Source: Tilletia caries
Lineage: Eukaryota; Basidiomycota; Exobasidiomycetes; Tilletiales; Tilletiaceae
Direction: 5' to 3'
Length of the DNA stretch: 64,000 nt
NCBI GenBank assembly: GCA_032718865.1
Contig: JALUTQ010000045.1
Span: 124,001 to 188,000 of the forward strand
Shown piece after piece: positions 11,899-22,800 of the stretch. The notes beneath the pieces were generated by a model, which saw only the letters and a list, made by a program, of their open reading frames with translations, did no database searches and had not been told where the DNA came from. A program made the translations under genes and the position numbers. Each line of letters opens with the position of its first letter. Position 1 is the first letter of the stretch.

Positions 11899-13599
11899 AT
11901 GCTCTGCTTCACCAAGGCCAAGGGGCGAATGCTCGGCTTGGCCGTTCTAATCGCTCAGCTACTCACGGCTGCGGTCGGTACGCCTTCCGACTTTGACGAT
12001 GAAGCCCTCGCTCTGCTCTCCCGAGCTCCGGGCGGCAAATACACAGGCTCCCTCTGCAGCACGAACGCAGACTGCTACTCTGAGAACTGCGTTGCAAGTA
12101 ACGGGACTGCAAAGCTGACATGCCAGCCTCAGCCGGTCGGTGGTCCCTGCTTCACGGCCGCGAACTGCATTTCTCGAAACTGCAAGAAGACGACCGGCAA
12201 GTGTGTCGCTCCGTCGAATGTCCAAGGCATTTGCAACAGCACGGCCGATTGCAATTTGCGAGACTACAACTTGACGTGCGTCAAAAAAACCTGCAGGTTC
12301 AACTACGGGCATGCATGCGTTTTGGACGCGGAATGCAACTACGGAGCTTGCATTAATAGGGTATGCCGGATTCCTCAAGCGCCGAACGCGCCTTGCTTAC
12401 GTGGTGCACAGTGTCGATCAGGACGTTGCACGACAGACTTCAACTCCTGCACCAATCCTGACGGATCGTTCACGTCTTGCAAGAGCAATTCACTCACCAA
12501 CTGCAACCGTTATCGACTCGGCCACACATGTGCAAATGACGGCCAATGCGATGATGGGTTTTGCCGCAACGGAATTTGCACAGCCAGCCAGATCGGCGAC
12601 GACTGCGTAGAGCAGTATCAGTGCACTGGGAAGTCTACCTGTGGACCGGACAAGAAGTGTTACTTGCCGGCAGATGGCACTGTTCTTCCGCAAGACGTCT
12701 GCAATTCAGACGGCGAGTGCCTCAGCGGTCGATGCACCACCACCCTGCCGATCAGAGACGAGAACGGACTCACAGTCGAAAGTTTCGACACACCGGTCAG
12801 CAGGACTCCCATCTGCGACTTCCTCAATAACGGCCAATCGGGTTGTCGGTCTTACCGCGACTGCACCACGGGTCTCTGTCAGAATGGAACCTGTGTCTTG
12901 GGAAAGGACGGCGATCGCTGCATTGTGAACTACCAGTGCGAGCATCTCTGCGGGACCGACGGATTGTGCTTCAGCCTAGCTACACAGGGCGACCAGGGCA
13001 AGGGCCAGATCTGCAAGATGAACGACGACTGTCTCTCCAAAGACTGTGTTCAGAGACAATTTGCTCCGGGTTTCATCACGCGGCCCTCCCTCGAGGACGC
13101 CGGGAACATCACGATCCACGACACCAGCTGTGATGCATCCCTACTCGGCCAGGCATGTCATTCGACAGACGATTGTTCGGCCGGTATCTGCTCAGATGGG
13201 GTTTGCAAGCGCGTACCACTCGGCGGCAGTTGCACGACCTGGTCCCAATGCAGCCCGGCACGTTGTGAATCCAACTCCGTTCCCACGCGCGGAACGTGCG
13301 TTTTACTCGGTGCGAACGAAGTCTGCGAGTCGAACGCAGATTGTTTCTCGGGTTCATGTCAACAGCTGCAGGGCTACAGTCGATGCAAGTCTGTCGCTGC
13401 GTACGGAAACTGCAGATACGATCCCGACTGTGCTACAACCTGCGAATCAGGGAAGTGCCTCGCCGCCTGTTCAATGGACAAAGATTGCATCTTTTCGCAC
13501 AGCTGCGTCAACAACCGCTGCGCCACTGTCACCACCACCACCGCCACTATCACGAGTTCTACATCCACTCGCATCACTGCTGCCACCACCTCCGCCTAA
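11899..13599 (+). CDS. Secreted cysteine-rich repeat protein
   Basis: Single-exon gene, 566 aa. Residues 1-27 form a signal peptide (hydrophobic core LGLAVLIAQLLTAAVG), so the product is probably secreted or wall-bound. The body is about 15 tandem modules of the type (G/x)xxC-x5-DC-xxGxC-x(3-8)-C, about four cysteines each; examples are GSLCSTNADCYSENC, GHTCANDGQCDDGFC and GQACHSTDDCSAGIC. This resembles the EGF- and Dickkopf-like cysteine-rich modules of many basidiomycete surface proteins. The last 25 residues are a Thr/Ser run that could be O-glycosylated. No catalytic domain is visible. It could act in adhesion or at the host or environment interface, but that is inference. Confidence 0.85.
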   Translation: MLCFTKAKGRMLGLAVLIAQLLTAAVGTPSDFDDEALALLSRAPGGKYTGSLCSTNADCYSENCVASNGTAKLTCQPQPVGGPCFTAANCISRNCKKTTGKCVAPSNVQGICNSTADCNLRDYNLTCVKKTCRFNYGHACVLDAECNYGACINRVCRIPQAPNAPCLRGAQCRSGRCTTDFNSCTNPDGSFTSCKSNSLTNCNRYRLGHTCANDGQCDDGFCRNGICTASQIGDDCVEQYQCTGKSTCGPDKKCYLPADGTVLPQDVCNSDGECLSGRCTTTLPIRDENGLTVESFDTPVSRTPICDFLNNGQSGCRSYRDCTTGLCQNGTCVLGKDGDRCIVNYQCEHLCGTDGLCFSLATQGDQGKGQICKMNDDCLSKDCVQRQFAPGFITRPSLEDAGNITIHDTSCDASLLGQACHSTDDCSAGICSDGVCKRVPLGGSCTTWSQCSPARCESNSVPTRGTCVLLGANEVCESNADCFSGSCQQLQGYSRCKSVAAYGNCRYDPDCATTCESGKCLAACSMDKDCIFSHSCVNNRCATVTTTTATITSSTSTRITAATTSA

Positions 13600-14073
13600 C
13601 GAGGAAATCAACCTTCGTGGGTACCGCACTGCTTCGTCGCCGATTGCGACCGACCACGGTCCGTCGGCGGACACCGTTAGGGCTGCCGAAAGGGACTTGG
13701 ATTACCTCGCCCTCGTTCCTCAAAATACTTCTGCTCGACTCGTCTTCTATTCCTCACTCCAACCAACACCACTTGACTCCGATAACGCCGCCTCTTACTT
13801 CAATCTTCCGCTCGAGTGTTGTTCACGACCTTCAATTCTGCTTCCAGGCTTCCCTCGGGACATGAATGAACTTTGACTGTGTGATTTACATATGTGTCTC
13901 CAGAGATTGCCCATGCTGCAGGATCCATTCCATCACAGTGTCGACTGCGCAAGAGTATGTAAAGCAGACATCGCTTTGCGCGATCATGTCCGGTGTACAT
14001 TCACGATTACTGTGCTCATCATCGCATCCTTGCCGACAGCTGCTTGCGCTGACGATTTGAAAGACGAGGTAAG
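13600..14073. other. Spacer up to the left inverted-repeat breakpoint
   Basis: Contains the 3' end of the cysteine-rich protein gene. The sequence just left of 14074 has no counterpart beyond 24018, so the duplication junction lies here. No supported gene. Confidence 0.4.
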
Positions 14074-14390
14074 ATAACTTGTCAATGCTGGGATGGGCAT
14101 CCATCTGTTGAAAATGAGCCTCCAGGCAAGTAGGCGCTCGTACGAGCAGAAGAGGAACAGGTTGGCATCGTCGAGGTCCTGGCGGTTGTGGCCGGTGCTG
14201 TCGTCGATGTTGTTGCTCATGAAGTCGACAATGAAGTCGTGAAGCTACGGCTGTGACGACCAGACCACCGAATGCAGGGTGAAAGAAAAAGCTGAAGTAG
14301 GCGGCGGAGATAACGACAGTGTCAGCTTGTGCGAGCAGAACGTACGGGGAGGACCGGAAGGAGTAAGAGAGAGACTCACGAGTCGGTCGA

Positions 14391-14650
14391 GATGGAGTGG
14401 TTGAAATAGAGGGTTCGGGGCTTGGCGATACCTTCACAAATGTGAGCATCCTCGTCAGTCTTATGTGGGCTGGCAGTGTCGACAAGCTGCTCGAGCAAAG
14501 CGTACTGCGAGGTGTACCTTTCACGGCTGTTGGCGTGGTAGTCGGTACGAGAGACGGAAGCGTCGCGCTCCTAGACGTTGTAAGGCTTGATATCCTCCGG
14601 CTCTCGGGCAAGCAGGTTGGAGACAGAGCCAAGGAGTGTCTTCGACTGGA
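14391..14650 (-). pseudogene. Decayed gene remnant, possible heme-thiolate peroxidase fragment (left copy)
   Basis: Reading leftwards, the frame gives EPEDIKPYNV, then an in-frame TAG, then ERDASVSRTDYHA and a further 45 coding-like residues. The ERDASVSRTD stretch resembles the E-H/G-D-A-S-x-(S/T)-R-x-D segment of fungal heme-thiolate peroxidases (chloroperoxidase/peroxygenase family). The proximal-cysteine PCP motif is absent and the frame is broken, so function is not expected. The same stop codon occurs in the right copy, so the break predates the duplication or was homogenised. The family assignment is tentative. Confidence 0.3.
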
Positions 14651-15289
14651 AAGAGCCACCGATTGACGAGCCCTAGCTTCCTAGAGGCTGGCCGGCGAAA
14701 CGTAGAGGCTCGTTTCCCGCTGGATAAAGCGCGAGGTGGTTCCAAAAAAAAAAAACAAGAACGAAACGTTCTGACGATGCTGCACGGGTCGGGATTGGTC
14801 ACAAAAGACGTGCAAAATCAATGGCATAGGAATCAGCTGGTTTGGAGGAGAGGTAGCCTGACGTTTGGTTTGGCTAGCTCAGCAGAATCATCAGCATAAC
14901 AATGAATGCTGTGCGTGGTCGACAGAGTACTCATATACTCATAGTAGAAGAGGAGATAATCGGCTGTCAGCTGTGATATGGATGATAGTCGTGAGGCGTG
15001 AGGAAGAGGATGGATTGGGCGAATTTTGAAATGGAGGGGTGCAGACAAGGTGGTACCAAAATTGATTCGATTCATGCCGGGAGGAAGAGCATAGCAGTAC
15101 AGATTTAGGAGACAAGAATCAGGCGGGCTTGCTTTGCTGTAGGATAACAGATTTGGGACGCGGGTCGTGAAGTGAAAACGTTTCTTGAGCGGTGGTGATT
15201 TTTGATACGTGGAGGCGCGAAGTCGGAGGCGAATCCCTTCGAGTGCTTGGTGCACGATTGTTTCTGGGATCGGTGTCGCTGCTGGAGTT

Positions 15290-16115
15290 CTACGGAAGAC
15301 CAGGCAGCACGGGGGCAATCACGGAGACAATCGGAGGCAGCGCCGTGACAACTGGAGCGACGATCGGGATCGACGGCAGCACGGTTGGGAGCGCTGTGAG
15401 AACCGGGTCGAGGATTGATGGGAGCCCTGTGAGAACCGGGTCGAGGATTGATGGGAGCGCTGTGACAATCGGACCGACGACTGGGAGCGACGGGAGCGTC
15501 GGAAGGATTGTGGGGAGGGTGATTGGAAGCGTCGGCAGGACTGTGGGAAGGGTGATCGGAAGCGTCGGGAGGACCGTGGGGAGGATAGTTGGAAGTGTTG
15601 GAAGGATAGTTGGAAGGGTTGGAAGGATAGTTGGAAGGGTTGGAAGGATTGTCGGGGGCGCAGTCGTGGTGGCGGTGGTGGTCCTCGTGGACCGAGTAGG
15701 TCGAGGTCGGCGCGTCCGAGTACTGGTTGGGCTAACCGTGCCTTGACCGGGGTAGCCAGGGTAGATGCTAAGGGGAAAAGGGAGGACAGAGACTCGGTTC
15801 AGCATCCACGGGACAGGTCATCGAAATCGTTCGTTAGCAGCGGTCCAAACTTACAGCTTGCAGTTGTTGGGGTTTCTCCAGTAGTCCCAGAAAGCCTAGA
15901 GATATAGCGATGCATCTCATCATCAGAAATCATTGTCCAACAGATCGATGACATAGTCAGAATAGTGTTGAATGACTCACAATCGTGCAGCGACCTTGAC
16001 GGGCCACCATGGCGCCGGCTTGGTGCTCCTCCTCGAGAATGGGGTGAGGCGCCGCCATGACCGAGGCTGAAAGCAGCGAGGCGAAAACGAAGGCGGTGAT
16101 AGCTCCTGACTTCAT
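15290..16115 (-). CDS. Secreted proline-repeat protein (left copy)
   Basis: Three exons (16115-15981, 15895-15855, 15767-15290), 217 aa. A signal peptide (MKSGAITAFVFASLLSAS) is followed by a short segment ending in a possible Kex2-like VAR/Q site. A small core holds two cysteines (QGRCTIAFWDYWRNPNNCKL), then comes a Thr/Arg-rich linker. The C-terminal two thirds consist of ILPTLPT-type repeats and two copies of an 11-residue SILDPVLT(G/A)LP unit. It is probably secreted or surface-bound. The pattern of small Cys core plus repetitive hydrophobic tail recalls fungal wall or surface-coating proteins, but I do not recognise the family. It is the divergent partner of the copy at 21941, with intact splice sites. 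Confidence 0.75.
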
Positions 16116-16272
16116 ACTGCGGAGATTGGAGGGTGGAGGGTGGAGGAGGATGAGGACGAGGAGGCCTAGGCGTTAAGAAGAGGAAGGATGAGGAGGTACT
16201 CTGTCAAGGAGGATGATAGGAGTGAGTGATGGGTGCCAAAACATGTAGACAACACCAGCTTGAAGCCCTTCG

Positions 16273-16279
16273 CTTTATA
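16273..16279 (-). promoter_or_regulatory. TATA box of the left proline-repeat gene
   Basis: TATAAAG on the minus strand, about 160 nt before the start codon at 16115. It is identical in position to the right-arm copy. Confidence 0.5.
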
Positions 16280-17234
16280 GCTTTTCATCAGCAGGTCGAC
16301 GACAGTAAAAGGGTTAGCACTTAGCCGTCCAGGAGAGTTAGGAACGCGGAAACAGACCATCTGGCCCGGAATGCATCACTCAGAATTATCGGACACTACG
16401 CAGCAGATAGAATCTCCGAGCAGCAATCAGCGAAACACGAAGGAGGTGAGCGAACGTCCGCCTTTCGCTCCAAGCGAGCGGAGCAAATTGAATGATGGAG
16501 CAGAGCGTGTCAGCATTATAGTATCGAAACTCTTCCTACACGGTATCATTCGAACACCGCAACTCACTGAGGATAGCGATCTCGATGGCTTGCCGCATCG
16601 AGCTGGGAACGGGAGCCGAAATTGAGTCCTGGTTCCTGTTACCTCTGCGAGCCGCTATAGAAGCGGTCACGGCCAGTTCGCGCGGAGATCGCACAGGAAG
16701 ATCCTGTACATCAAGCTTTTTTGGCCTTTAGATAGATCGGACGATCCGGGAGTTCCAAGATCGGAGAAGGAAGGGGAAAAAACAGCACCGACGAGGTCGC
16801 CCTGTGTTTCGAGATTGATCTGGTTAGGTTACTCGACGTGCGGACGCGCGGACGAGTAGAGCCAACATTGCGCGGGAAAAAATAGTGAGACAACGCTGCA
16901 ACAAACAAACGAACGAACGAACAACAAACAAACCGACGATTAGCGGCGAATCTATGGAATGTTTACATAGTCAGTATACCAATCGCCACGAAGCGTTCCC
17001 GCATTGCCGTCCTGCAAAAGAACACGTCGTACAATAAGGTCATCCTCGGAATCGTCCCACATGAGTTGCTGTAGAAGCGGAATGCGGGAGATCTCCTCCT
17101 TCAAAGCAGAACGAGCTTGGACCTGGACCTGAGATCAGCAGCGAAAAACGAACCGACTGGGGAACGAGTGATGAGTTCAGACACAGCACTCAGCAAACAG
17201 CGACAACGTTCACCCCTCCGGACATGGCGTTCTC
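16280..17234. other. Inner part of left arm, upstream of the proline-repeat gene
   Basis: Non-coding as far as I can tell. It includes a caaa/cgaa tetranucleotide-rich run near 16905-16935. A short open frame (16371-16625) is identical in both arms but has no family similarity. It probably holds the upstream regulatory region. Confidence 0.4.
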
Positions 17235-17436
17235 AATCCCTGCTACGCAAGTTGAAGAACTTCGATCTCAACCATTCTCTCCGCCACCCCCCCCCTCCCC
17301 CACCCCCCTAACTTTCTGCGCCCCACCTCCCCTGACTGGAAGCCACGTCGATCCGCAAAACCCACCAGATCTGGAGCCTAGTTCATGCATGTTCCGCTTC
17401 AACTGCGTCCGCGACTACTCGCTCTCCTCCACACAT

Positions 17437-18110
17437 TCAGCTGGCGACGACCCTGCTTCCCCGTTCCAGTAGCCGGAGGCGAAGAGTCAGCGTCGTCGAT
17501 ACCACCCCGAAGGCCGAAGGGCCGCCTCGCAAGTCCCATGGCAGCCTTCCGGATAGGGTGAAGACATGCACCGGCATCGTCCGAGCGCGATGATGGCTGT
17601 TATCGTCGTCCTGAGACCGGGTAGGGTTCGCTGTCGCCGTCGCCGCTGCTGCTGCTGCTGCCCAAGAACCACCCATCGCAGCTTGAGGCCCTACCTCAGT
17701 CACTTCGCCGCCATTTTCGCCACCCGTTTCATCTTCCAGACCATCACCAGCAAGAATAGCAGCCAACTCGGGCGTATCTGCACCCTGTGCACACTCCAAC
17801 AAGTCCACAACCCCCTTCGTGTCCACATCATACTCCCTCGCCAGCTTCGCCATCTTGTCGACATTCCTTCCACAACGATGAAGCAGCAGTAGCTACAGCC
17901 TTACCGACGTGGACAAAGATCTTCGTCTGCGTGCTGGGCGAAGACGAAGGGGACGAGCCTCTTCGGGACCCGTGATTGACGAGCGACACCTCGTCATCGT
18001 ACAACCTCTGCATCTCCACATACAGGAGCACATACGTCGTACCCTCTGGCCCGATGGCGAGCGCCTTCAGCGAGAGTGAACAGCCTGCGGGGTGGTGTCG
18101 GTAGTTCGGA
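17437..18110 (-). pseudogene. Fragment of an unrecognised gene next to the inner breakpoint
   Basis: Coding-like exons on the minus strand. After a plausible acceptor near 18083, the frame reads SLKALAIGPEGTTYVLLYVE and continues to about 17910. A short intron leads to MAKLAREYDVDTKGVVDLLE and an acidic, Ala-rich segment ending near 17437. No convincing upstream start exon is seen and the 3' end lies about 200 nt from the inner breakpoint, so this looks like a truncated gene. A complete gene with unrecognised 5' exons is possible. Family unknown. Confidence 0.35.
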
Positions 18111-18710
18111 TAGCTGACCGCACTTGATGGATTTGGAAGGTCGCTATGAAGGATATGGCCGCGAGTCGCACCATGCGGGAACGTGTCACCCTCGTTGGGC
18201 CCGCTGAAGAACAGGTGTAAGTTCGGTGGTGTAGTTGAAGGAATGAGACGCCCGTGCGTACACTACTACAAAGGCGTGGGATTTTCATCCACCTTGGGCC
18301 GAGGGCCGAGGGAGACGACGACATGAAATAATGCGTCACATATGTATGTATGTAATCTTCAAATGCAATGCGTTCTATAGGCGCTCGCTTGCTTATTCTT
18401 TTGTACCTTCTCTCTTCTGCCGGTTTGCCTTTGGCCAACTCTCCCAACCGAATCTCATTCCATCTTCCTAATTCAGAACAATAATGCTTCGAGTTCCCAG
18501 CCGACTCTCATTCTTAATTCAAAGGGGGATGAGCGATGAGCAAAGGGCGAAGAGCCGACCTTAAGGCACGGAATGGCCATGAAGAAGCTGTGTATCTCTG
18601 TGCACAAAATGGACGCGTACTTCTTCAACCTCACACCCTCCCCTCACGCTCTCTCCTATCTCAAGCATTTTGGACCACGCCAGCGATTCTCCCTAAATCA
18701 TTCAAGCACC
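18111..18710. other. Intergenic DNA inside the loop
   Basis: Divergent spacer between the fragment and the membrane-protein gene. It contains tatgtatgtatg near 18340 and a cctccc-rich leader just before the start codon at 18711. No supported gene. Confidence 0.4.
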
Positions 18711-20496
18711 ATGTCAGAATCGGACCTATTTCAGCCACTCGCTCAGCACGACTACGAGCGCATGGTACTGCTGACGTGCCTGTCGTCCGCTGTATCAGGT
18801 GTTTGGCTATGGGTGAGTAATCGCGAACGGGGCCGGAAACAGTCAATGCGTGACTGATGTACCATCTGTTCCCTCAGGAGCTGGCGTATGGTATCCGGTT
18901 CGACTGGATGCTCGTTACCGGTCAGCACTCTGTTCGGCCGAGCATGGTCTTTTACCTCCTCCTTCGGATTGTGTATACCTGCCAAGTTTGCGCTTCGATC
19001 GCTTTCCTGGCCAACACCAAGAACCTCGATTGCACTTTGGTGCTCTCCATCCTCTCCGTATCGATTTACGTGTCTGGTTTCGCGGCTAGCTCTATCTTCG
19101 CAAGTCGAGCACTGTCTGGTGAGTACACGATTCCTGCAAGCGCTCATTCTCCCAAAGAATGGCTACTCACTAGATTGCCTTTGCTTGCAACGTTCGAAGC
19201 CTGGAGAAAGTCGCGATTGATCGCCGCCGTCCTCTGCGTGCTTGTCCTCGGGCAGTTCGGAGTGCTCATATCAAACATAACAAGTCTCCGCGGCAATATG
19301 TTATACGTGCCTTACGTCGGCTGGAGGTGCATTGGGGTGGGAGATTGGTGGTCTGGCATTTTGTGAGTATTTTGGCAGTATTATGGCACACCAGTACTCC
19401 TACAGCCGGTCGGATCTCACACGTTAGCCCCTGCCTACCTCTTACAGCCGCCAGGCGGCCTACAATGCAGCATACGACATTTTCCTCGCCATAATGACAC
19501 TGTTTAGGTTGCGCAAGAACGCAAAGGACGTGCAGCTGCTGAACGTAGTCGTTCGCGATGTCAAAGTGAGCATTCTGTTTATCACCATCAGAACGAACTT
19601 GTGCGAAGGATCGCTAACGTAACCTACTTCTTCACGAACAGATCTTGGGCGGCCTTGCCATATTCCCGACTGGGGTTATGCTGATTGTCTATGTGATCAC
19701 GCAGTCGGACGTTGTTGGCTCAGTCTCGCTGCCGACGGCTGTGCTTATCCGGGCCATCATTGCATCCCGATCATATCGTAAGTGCACACAGCTAAGAGTA
19801 TAGGATGCATCGAAGGACGGTCTCTGAAGTGGATTTCTCCTCGCAGAACAAGTGTTTCGAATGGGTCAGACGGCCGACTTCAAAGAGCGTCGAATCCTTA
19901 GCAAGGTAGGTGGTTGCCTCGACCCTTCAGCCTCTTCCGTAGTCTCGCTAATTTCATCTACACTGTTTTCTTCACAGATTGCAAACGGGGAAATCCTGGA
20001 TGCTGATGCGTTGAGGGGCTCTTTTCTGCCCATGCGAACACTCAGAAAAGAAGCTGCTCCAGTCGAGCAGGCCAGGGAGGCACGGACGAACAAATTTGAG
20101 CGGGACTCGGCTACTCCGCTAAGCCAGGACGTCGAATCCCAGCAGCCAGCCCAGCAGCCAGCTTTGCAGGTTGTCTTCGACGATGACAGCGCTTCGGAAT
20201 ACCCTCGTCCCCCGAGCGACCATTCGGATTCAATTGCTTCGACTCGGCGGGGCAAAGCAACCGCGTCAACAATACCCACTCGCACGTCTTCTCAAGGTTC
20301 GACTGGATCAATGAAGGAAGGAGAGACCCCGTCGCGAATGCGCATCCTGGCCTCCACAGGTTCCGCCATCGTTTCGAATCCTTCCACTCCGACTCGACTC
20401 GTGCCAGGCGACCCGAGCGGCCAGCAACGCCCCCACGTCCAGTCAGGAGCTAGCATCAGCTTCACGGAGGCTACCCAGCGGCTGAAAAAGAAATGA
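18711..20496 (+). CDS. Seven-helix membrane protein of basidiomycete type
   Basis: Seven exons: 18711-18812, 18878-19118, 19200-19362, 19448-19565, 19642-19777, 19847-19905 and 19978-20496, 445 aa. About seven hydrophobic helices occupy residues 15-265, including MVLLTCLSSAVSGVWLW, FYLLLRIVYTCQVCASIAF and ILGGLAIFPTGVMLIVYVI. The pattern W-E-L-x(4)-FDW-x(3)-TG after helix 1 resembles the large basidiomycete families of seven-helix proteins (DUF6533-like). A Ser/Thr/Gln-rich cytosolic tail of about 170 residues follows. The intron 19119-19199 is my choice because it restores a SRALSAWRKSRLI join; reading through without splicing also keeps frame. It is not an STE3 pheromone receptor by motif. 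It may be a receptor-like protein; ligand unknown. Confidence 0.7.
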
Positions 20497-20821
20497 GGGC
20501 GCGACGGGCAGTATTTTCTACTGTATAGCTACATCCTCATGCAAACAAGGCAGTCTCTGTGTCCTTCGTCTCGATCCGTATTGGGCCTCAAGAAAGCGAG
20601 ACGGACCTACCCCTTCAGCCGGTACTTACGCGCTTCATTCGACAGTCAACCGATGTCCTACAGTCACGTGGCCTCTCGAAAAAACGGAAGAAGGAATCTT
20701 GGGACGGCAGGAAGCGGGAAGGAGACAGTGAATAAGGAAAGGCGATGGCCAATCGATGGTCGTCGGATTTGGGTGGCGAAAGGATCGGTAGCCAGGAAGT
20801 TCGTAGCGGGGGCCGGAGGCC
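20497..20821. other. 3' spacer of the loop gene
   Basis: Short unique stretch between the membrane-protein stop and the right arm. No gene or clear repeat seen. Confidence 0.4.
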
Positions 20822-21776
20822 GAGAACGCCATGTCCGGAGGGGTGAATGTCGTCGCTGTTTGCTGAGTGCTGTGTCTGAACTCATCACTCGTTCCCCAGT
20901 CGGTTCGTTTTTCGCTGCTGATCTCAGGTCCAGGTCCAAGCTCGTTCTGCTTTGAAGGAGGAGATCTCCCGCATTCCGCTTCTACAGCAACTCATGTGGG
21001 ACGATTCCGAGGATGACCTTATTGTACGACGTGTTCTTTTTGCAGGACGGCAATGCGGGAACGCTTCGTGGCGATTGGTATACTGACTATGTAAACATTC
21101 CATAGATTCGCCGCTAATCGTCGGTTTGTTTGTTGTTCGTTCGTTCGTTTGTTTGTTGCAGCGTTGTCTCACTATTTTTTCCCGCGCAATGTTGGCTCTA
21201 CTCGTCCGCGCGTCCGCACGTCGAGTAACCTAACCAGATCAATCTCGAAACACAGGGCGACCTCGTCGGTGCTGTTTTTCCCCTTCCTTCTCCGATCTTG
21301 GAACTCCCGGATCGTCCGATCTATCTAAAGGCCAAAAAAGCTTGATGTACAGGATCTTCCTGTGCGATCTCCGCGCGAACTGGCCGTGACCGCTTCTATA
21401 GCGGCTCGCAGAGGTAACAGGAACCAGGACTCAATTTCGGCTCCCGTTCCCAGCTCGATGCGGCAAGCCATCGAGATCGCTATCCTCAGTGAGTTGCGGT
21501 GTTCGAATGATACCGTGTAGGAAGAGTTTCGATACTATAATGCTGACACGCTCTGCTCCATCATTCAATTTGCTCCGCTCGCTTGGAGCGAAAGGCGGAC
21601 GTTCGCTCACCTCCTTCGTGTTTCGCTGATTGCTGCTCGGAGATTCTATCTGCTGCGTAGTGTCCGATAATTCTGAGTGATGCATTCCGGGCCAGATGGT
21701 CTGTTTCCGCGTTCCTAACTCTCCTGGACGGCTAAGTGCTAACCCTTTTACTGTCGTCGACCTGCTGATGAAAAGC
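20822..21776. other. Inner part of right arm, upstream of the proline-repeat gene
   Basis: Mirror of the left-arm upstream region, including the gttt/gttc-rich run near 21120-21155. No supported gene. Confidence 0.4.
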
Positions 21777-21783
21777 TATAAAG
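21777..21783 (+). promoter_or_regulatory. TATA box of the right proline-repeat gene
   Basis: TATAAAG about 160 nt before the start codon at 21941, followed by a pyrimidine-rich leader. The equivalent site in the left arm is identical. Confidence 0.5.
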
Positions 21784-21940
21784 CGAAGGGCTTCAAGCTG
21801 GTGTTGTCTACATGTTTTGGCACCCATCACTCACTCCTATCATCCTCCTTGACAGAGTACCTCCTCATCCTTCCTCTTCTTAACGCCTAGGCCTCCTCGT
21901 CCTCATCCTCCTCCACCCTCCACCCTCCAATCTCCGCAGT

Positions 21941-22800
21941 ATGAAGTCAGGAGCTATCACCGCCTTCGTTTTCGCCTCGCTGCTTTCAGCCTCGGTCATG
22001 GCGGCGCCTCACCCCATTCTCGAGGAGGAGCACCAAGCCGGCGCCATGGTGGCCCGTCAAGGTCGCTGCACGATTGTGAGTCATTCAACACTATTCTGAC
22101 TATGTCATCGATCTGTTGGACAATGATTTCTGATGATGAGATGCATCGCTATATCTCTAGGCTTTCTGGGACTACTGGAGAAACCCCAACAACTGCAAGC
22201 TGTAAGTTTGGACCGCTGCTAACGAACGATTTCGATGACCTGTCCCGTGGATGCTGAACCGAGTCTCTGTCCTCCCTTTTTCCCCTTAGCATCTACCCTG
22301 GCTACCCCGGTCAAGGAACGGTTAGCCCAACCAGTACTCGGACGCGCCGACCTCGACCTACTCGGTCCACGAGGACCACCACCGCCACCACGACTGCGCC
22401 CCCGACAATCCTTCCAACCCTTCCAACTATCCTTCCAACCCTTCCAACTATCCTTCCAACACTTCCAACTATCCTCCCCACGGTCCTCCCGACGCTTCCG
22501 ATCACCCTTCCCACAGTCCTGCCGACGCTTCCAATCACCCTCCCCACAATCCTTCCGACGCTCCCGTCGCTCCCAGTCGTCGGTCCGATTGTCACAGCGC
22601 TCCCATCAATCCTCGACCCGGTTCTCACAGCGCTCCCATCAATCCTCGACCCGGTTCTCACAGGGCTCCCATCAATCCTCGACCCGGTTCTCACAGCGCT
22701 CCCAACCGTGCTGCCGTCGATCCCGATCGTCGCTCCAGTTGTCACGGCGCTGCCTCCGATTGTCTCCGTGATTGCCCCCGTGCTGCCTGGTCTTCCGTAG
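21941..22800 (+). CDS. Secreted proline-repeat protein (right copy)
   Basis: Three exons (21941-22075, 22161-22201, 22290-22800), 228 aa. It has the same signal peptide, two-cysteine core, Thr/Arg linker and ILPTLPT repeats as the left-arm copy. Here there are three tandem SILDPVLT(A/G)LP units instead of two, an in-frame 33-bp difference. The tail ends VIAPVLPGLP. Splice sites and TATA box are intact, so both copies could be expressed, divergently, outward from the loop. In-frame repeat-number change is typical of fungal wall proteins, but no family is recognised. Confidence 0.75.

Larger units (their letters stand above)
14074..17234 (+). repeat. Left arm of a 3.2-kb inverted duplication
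   Basis: The reverse complement of this segment matches 20822-24018. From about 14830 to 17100 the arms look essentially identical, including non-coding DNA. The distal 14074-14800 part and the innermost 100 nt carry scattered substitutions and small indels. The copy of the secreted proline-repeat gene here lacks one 33-bp unit and has one T fewer in the second intron. Homology stops abruptly at both ends. Confidence 0.93.
17235..20821. other. Loop (unique spacer) of the inverted duplication
   Basis: 3587 nt of unique DNA bounded by the two arms. It holds a gene fragment (minus strand) and a complete seven-helix membrane protein gene (plus strand). Recombination between the arms would invert this segment. 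Confidence 0.85.

Noticed and set aside
15192..15746. Long Gly/Arg/Val-rich frame opposite the proline-repeat gene (mirror at 22311-22898)
   Set aside because: It is the antisense reading of a repetitive coding tract; splice sites and signal peptide support the other strand.
16371..16625. 84-codon open frame identical in both arms (also 21431-21685)
   Set aside because: Identity follows from the duplication; no domain, and it lies in the upstream region of the proline-repeat genes.
18711..20496. Mating-type pheromone receptor (STE3) in the loop
   Set aside because: Seven helices are present but the STE3-specific sequence pattern is not; no pheromone-precursor-like CAAX peptide was seen nearby.
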